Positions 61,873 to 64,000 of a stretch of 64,000 nt of DNA are shown one piece after another; positions within the stretch are counted from its first letter, which is position 1; each line of letters opens with the position of its first letter. The stretch comes from Geodermatophilus pulveris (GTDB lineage: Bacteria > Actinomycetota > Actinomycetes > Mycobacteriales > Geodermatophilaceae). Both the position numbers and the translations under genes were made by a program. A model generated the notes under the pieces. That model made no database searches. It saw only the letters and a list, made by a program, of their open reading frames with translations, and was not told the origin of the DNA. The stretch spans positions 124,001 to 188,000 of the forward strand of contig NZ_FZOO01000004.1 in the NCBI RefSeq assembly GCF_900188375.1. Reading direction: 5' to 3'.

Positions 61873-63684
61873 TCAGTGCGAGGCGGCCGGGTCGCGCTGG
61901 TAGAGCGCCTCGACCTCGGTGTCGAACTCCTTGAGCACCACGGCCCGCTTGAGCTTCAGGCTCGGCGTCAGCATGCCGTTGCCCTCGGTGAAGTCGGCGC
62001 CCAGCACGCGGTAGCGCTTGATCGACTCCGCCTGCGACACCGCCCGGTTGGCCTCGGCGACCGCGGCGTCGAGCTCGGCGCGCACGTCGGGGTCGTCGGC
62101 CAGCTGGGCGGCCGTCAGGCCGGCGTCCTTGCCCTTGCTCTTCAGCCAGAGCGGGAGGGCCTCCTCGTCCAGGGTGACCAGGGCGCCGATGAAGGGCCGC
62201 TGGTCGCCGACGACGATGCACTGGCTGACCAGACGGTGGGCGCGCAGCCGGTCCTCGAGCACGGAGGGGGCGACGTTCTTGCCGCCCGCGGTCACCAGGA
62301 TCTCCTTCTTGCGGCCGGTGATCCGGACGAAACCGTCGGCGTCGATCTCGCCGAGGTCGCCGCTGTGGAACCAGCCGTCGGCGTCGATCGCCTCCGCCGT
62401 GGCCGCCTCGTTGTGCCAGTACCCGCGCATCACGATGCCGCCGCGGATGAGGAGCTCGCCGTCGTCGGCGACGGCGAAGGAGACGCCGGGCAGGGGCCGG
62501 CCGACGGTGCCGACGCGCAGCGCGCCGTCGTGGTTGACCGAGGCGGCGGCGGTGGTCTCGGTCAGGCCGTAGCCCTCGAAGACGGTGACGCCGATGCCGC
62601 GGAAGAAGTGGCCGAGCCGCTCGCCCAGCGCGGCACCGCCGGAGATGGCGCCCTGGCAGCGGCCGCCGAGCGCGGCGCGCAGTTTGCCGTAGACCAGCCG
62701 GTCGAACAGCGCGTGCTGGACGCGCAGCGCCAGGCCCGGGCCGCCGGTGTCCTGCGCGCGGGACCAGTCGATGGCCACCTGCGCCGCGCGGTCGAAGACG
62801 CGGCCCTTGCCGTCGGCGTCGGCCTTGGCCTTGGCGCCGTTGAAGACCTTCTCGAACACCCGCGGCACGGCCAGCACGAAGGTGGGCCGGAACTCGCCGA
62901 GCTCCTCGACCAGGTTCTTCACGTCCGGGGTGTGGCCGATGACGGTGCGCGTCCTGACGGCGCCGACCTGCATGACCCGCGCCAGCACGTGCGCCAGCGG
63001 GATGAACAGCAGCAGCGACCCGTCGGGGTCCATGAACCGGCTGAGCAGGCTCATGCCGTTGCCGACCTCGAACAGGAAGTTGCGGTGCGTGAGCTCGCAG
63101 CCCTTCGGCCGGCCGGTCGTCCCGCTGGTGTAGATCAGCGTGGCCGCGCTGTCGGCCGTCAGCGTGGCCCGGCGGGCGTCGAGCTCGCTGTCCGGCACGG
63201 ACTGCCCCGCGACGGTGAGCGTGCCGACGGCGTCGTCCTCGATGACGAAGACGGCCGCGAGGTCGGGGGCGTGGTCGCGGACGGAGGCCACGGTCGCGGC
63301 GTGCTCGTCGCGCTCCACGACGGCCACGGTGGCGCCGGAGTCGGACAGGATCCAGGCGACCTGGTCGGCGCTGGAGGTCTCGTAGACGGGGACGACGACG
63401 CCGCCGGCGGTCCAGATGGCGAAGTCCAGGACGGTCCACTCGTACCGGGTGCGCGCCTGCAGCACGACGCGGTCGCCGGCCGCGACACCGGAGGCGATGA
63501 GCCCCTTGGCGACGCCGCGGACCTCCTCGCCGAACTCCCGCCAGGTCACGTCGACCCAGCGGCCGTCCACCCGGCGGCGCAGGCCGGTCTCCCCGCCGTG
63601 CCGGGTGACGTTCTCGACCAGCATGTCGGGGAGGGCCTCGTCGGAGCCCACCTCGGTGGTCGCGGGGACGCTGAACTCGCGCAC
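61873..63684 (-). CDS. fadD15: Long-chain fatty-acid-CoA ligase (FadD15-like)
   Basis: 603 residues. The AMP-binding signature LIYTSGTTGRPKGCELTHRN, the FEGYGLTETTAAASVN motif and GWFHSGDLGEIDADGFVRIT then GRKKEILVTAGGKNVAPS are all present. The enzyme activates long-chain fatty acids to acyl-CoA through acyl-AMP. The GTG at 63684 has AGGAGAGG upstream; a longer frame to 63906 runs into the divergent SRPBCC gene and is rejected. Convergent with pimB, 9 nt apart. Confidence 0.93.
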   Translation of the reverse strand: MREFSVPATTEVGSDEALPDMLVENVTRHGGETGLRRRVDGRWVDVTWREFGEEVRGVAKGLIASGVAAGDRVVLQARTRYEWTVLDFAIWTAGGVVVPVYETSSADQVAWILSDSGATVAVVERDEHAATVASVRDHAPDLAAVFVIEDDAVGTLTVAGQSVPDSELDARRATLTADSAATLIYTSGTTGRPKGCELTHRNFLFEVGNGMSLLSRFMDPDGSLLLFIPLAHVLARVMQVGAVRTRTVIGHTPDVKNLVEELGEFRPTFVLAVPRVFEKVFNGAKAKADADGKGRVFDRAAQVAIDWSRAQDTGGPGLALRVQHALFDRLVYGKLRAALGGRCQGAISGGAALGERLGHFFRGIGVTVFEGYGLTETTAAASVNHDGALRVGTVGRPLPGVSFAVADDGELLIRGGIVMRGYWHNEAATAEAIDADGWFHSGDLGEIDADGFVRITGRKKEILVTAGGKNVAPSVLEDRLRAHRLVSQCIVVGDQRPFIGALVTLDEEALPLWLKSKGKDAGLTAAQLADDPDVRAELDAAVAEANRAVSQAESIKRYRVLGADFTEGNGMLTPSLKLKRAVVLKEFDTEVEALYQRDPAASH

Positions 63685-63828
63685 GCCTGGTCCTCTCCTG
63701 CCCGCCTCGCACCGGGCACCGTTGCCCGGCGCCCGGTCCCGGGGCCGTCTCCCGGGGATCAAACCACTGCCCGGTACCCAAGAGTAGGGACGCTCGCCGT
63801 CGCCACCCGCCCGTGTGGGGGCAGCGGC

Positions 63829-63834
63829 TAGCCT
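63829..63834 (+). promoter_or_regulatory. -10 element, leaderless start of SRPBCC gene
   Basis: TAGCCT ends 7 nt before the ATG at 63842. Confidence 0.55.
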
Positions 63835-63841
63835 GCTCCGC

Positions 63842-64000
63842 ATGGCCGACCAGTCCACCCAGTCGATCACGGTCGCGGCCCCGCCGGCCGACGTCATGGC
63901 GGTCATCGCGGACTTCTCCTCCTACCCGGAGTGGGTCGCCGCGGCCAAGCGGGTGGACGTGCTGGACAGCGGGCCGGACGGCCGGGCCCGCCGCGTCCAC
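63842..64000 (+). CDS. SRPBCC (START-like) family protein, 5' part only
   Basis: The first 53 residues are visible, ending at the window edge. QSITVAAPPADVMAVIADFS then SYPEWVAAAKRVDVL is the opening strand and helix of the SRPBCC/polyketide-cyclase-like ligand-binding fold. No ribosome site is present but TAGCCT lies 7 nt upstream. It is divergent from fadD. From memory Rv2185c, of the same fold, lies near fadD15 in M. tuberculosis. Confidence 0.85.
   Translation, partial: MADQSTQSITVAAPPADVMAVIADFSSYPEWVAAAKRVDVLDSGPDGRARRVH

Overview
The window is one contiguous piece of a chromosome from a very GC-rich actinobacterium. Third codon positions are nearly all G/C, GTG starts are very common, and the gene set is that of an aerobic high-GC Gram-positive: an actinobacterial bc1/caa3 respiratory block, GlnE/GlnA nitrogen control, a GlnR box, a PimB-like mannosyltransferase and many actinobacterial DUF families. 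Geodermatophilaceae (Blastococcus/Geodermatophilus/Modestobacter-like) is my best guess from protein flavour; I could not run a search.

Layout. 1-1.8 kb: the 3' part of glnE, then a CDGSH Fe-S protein. 1.8-5.3 kb: a soluble GAF/methyl-accepting signalling protein, a heme-oxygenase-like (candidate diiron) enzyme and a lipoprotein. 5.4-9.0 kb: a three-gene xanthine dehydrogenase-type operon. 9.1-16.3 kb: a repeat-containing membrane protein, cstA with its small partner, a GT-C-like membrane protein and a coupled FAD enzyme. 16.5-20.5 kb: glnA, an RDD protein, a DUF4191 protein and lipA. 20.6-24.2 kb: an apolipoprotein-like 11-residue-repeat membrane protein and a GGDEF/EAL protein. 24.2-28.0 kb: leuS behind a leader-peptide attenuator, then lipB. 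28.0-32.6 kb: an S51 peptidase, an FAD oxidoreductase, a variant Ser/Thr kinase and a TIGR01777 epimerase. 32.7-39.3 kb: sucB, lpdA, pepA and gcvT. 39.3-43.7 kb: a holin/DUF3618/DUF4235/YihY operon, an aldo-keto reductase and a DUF3043 protein. 43.8-53.4 kb: an IscA-type protein, asnB, ctaC-ctaF and the ctaE-qcrC-qcrA-qcrB operon. 53.5-64 kb: a pseudo-receiver with trpD, an Lrp-type domain protein with a DEDD-UvrC-like fusion, a cell-wall hydrolase, an M48 protease with a PimB-like mannosyltransferase, fadD and the start of an SRPBCC protein.

From memory, much of this order (glnE, glnA1, Rv2219A, Rv2219, lipA, lipB, Rv2216, dlaT, pepB, gcvT, Rv2204c, Rv2203, asnB, ctaC, Rv2199c, qcrBAC, ctaE, trpD, Rv2191, Rv2190c, pimB', fadD15, Rv2185c) matches Mycobacterium tuberculosis Rv2185c-Rv2221c. 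The window is therefore an old actinobacterial core segment. The xdh, cstA, signalling, leuS and holin-like genes are lineage-specific interruptions of it.

The genes connect in several ways. GlnE would adenylylate the GlnA encoded 15 kb away, and glnA carries a four-half-site GlnR box. LipB and LipA make the lipoyl group that SucB needs, and Lpd reoxidises it. QcrABC, CtaC, CtaE and CtaF are subunits of one bc1-aa3 supercomplex (ctaD is not in the window). The most notable non-coding signals are: (1) eighteen starts preceded by TAnnnT 6-8 nt upstream, i.e. predicted leaderless mRNAs; (2) a leu leader-peptide attenuator before leuS; (3) the glnA GlnR box; (4) a dispersed ~100-bp intergenic repeat that fills gaps between genes; and (5) a perfect 36-bp palindrome holding both stop codons of leuS and lipB.
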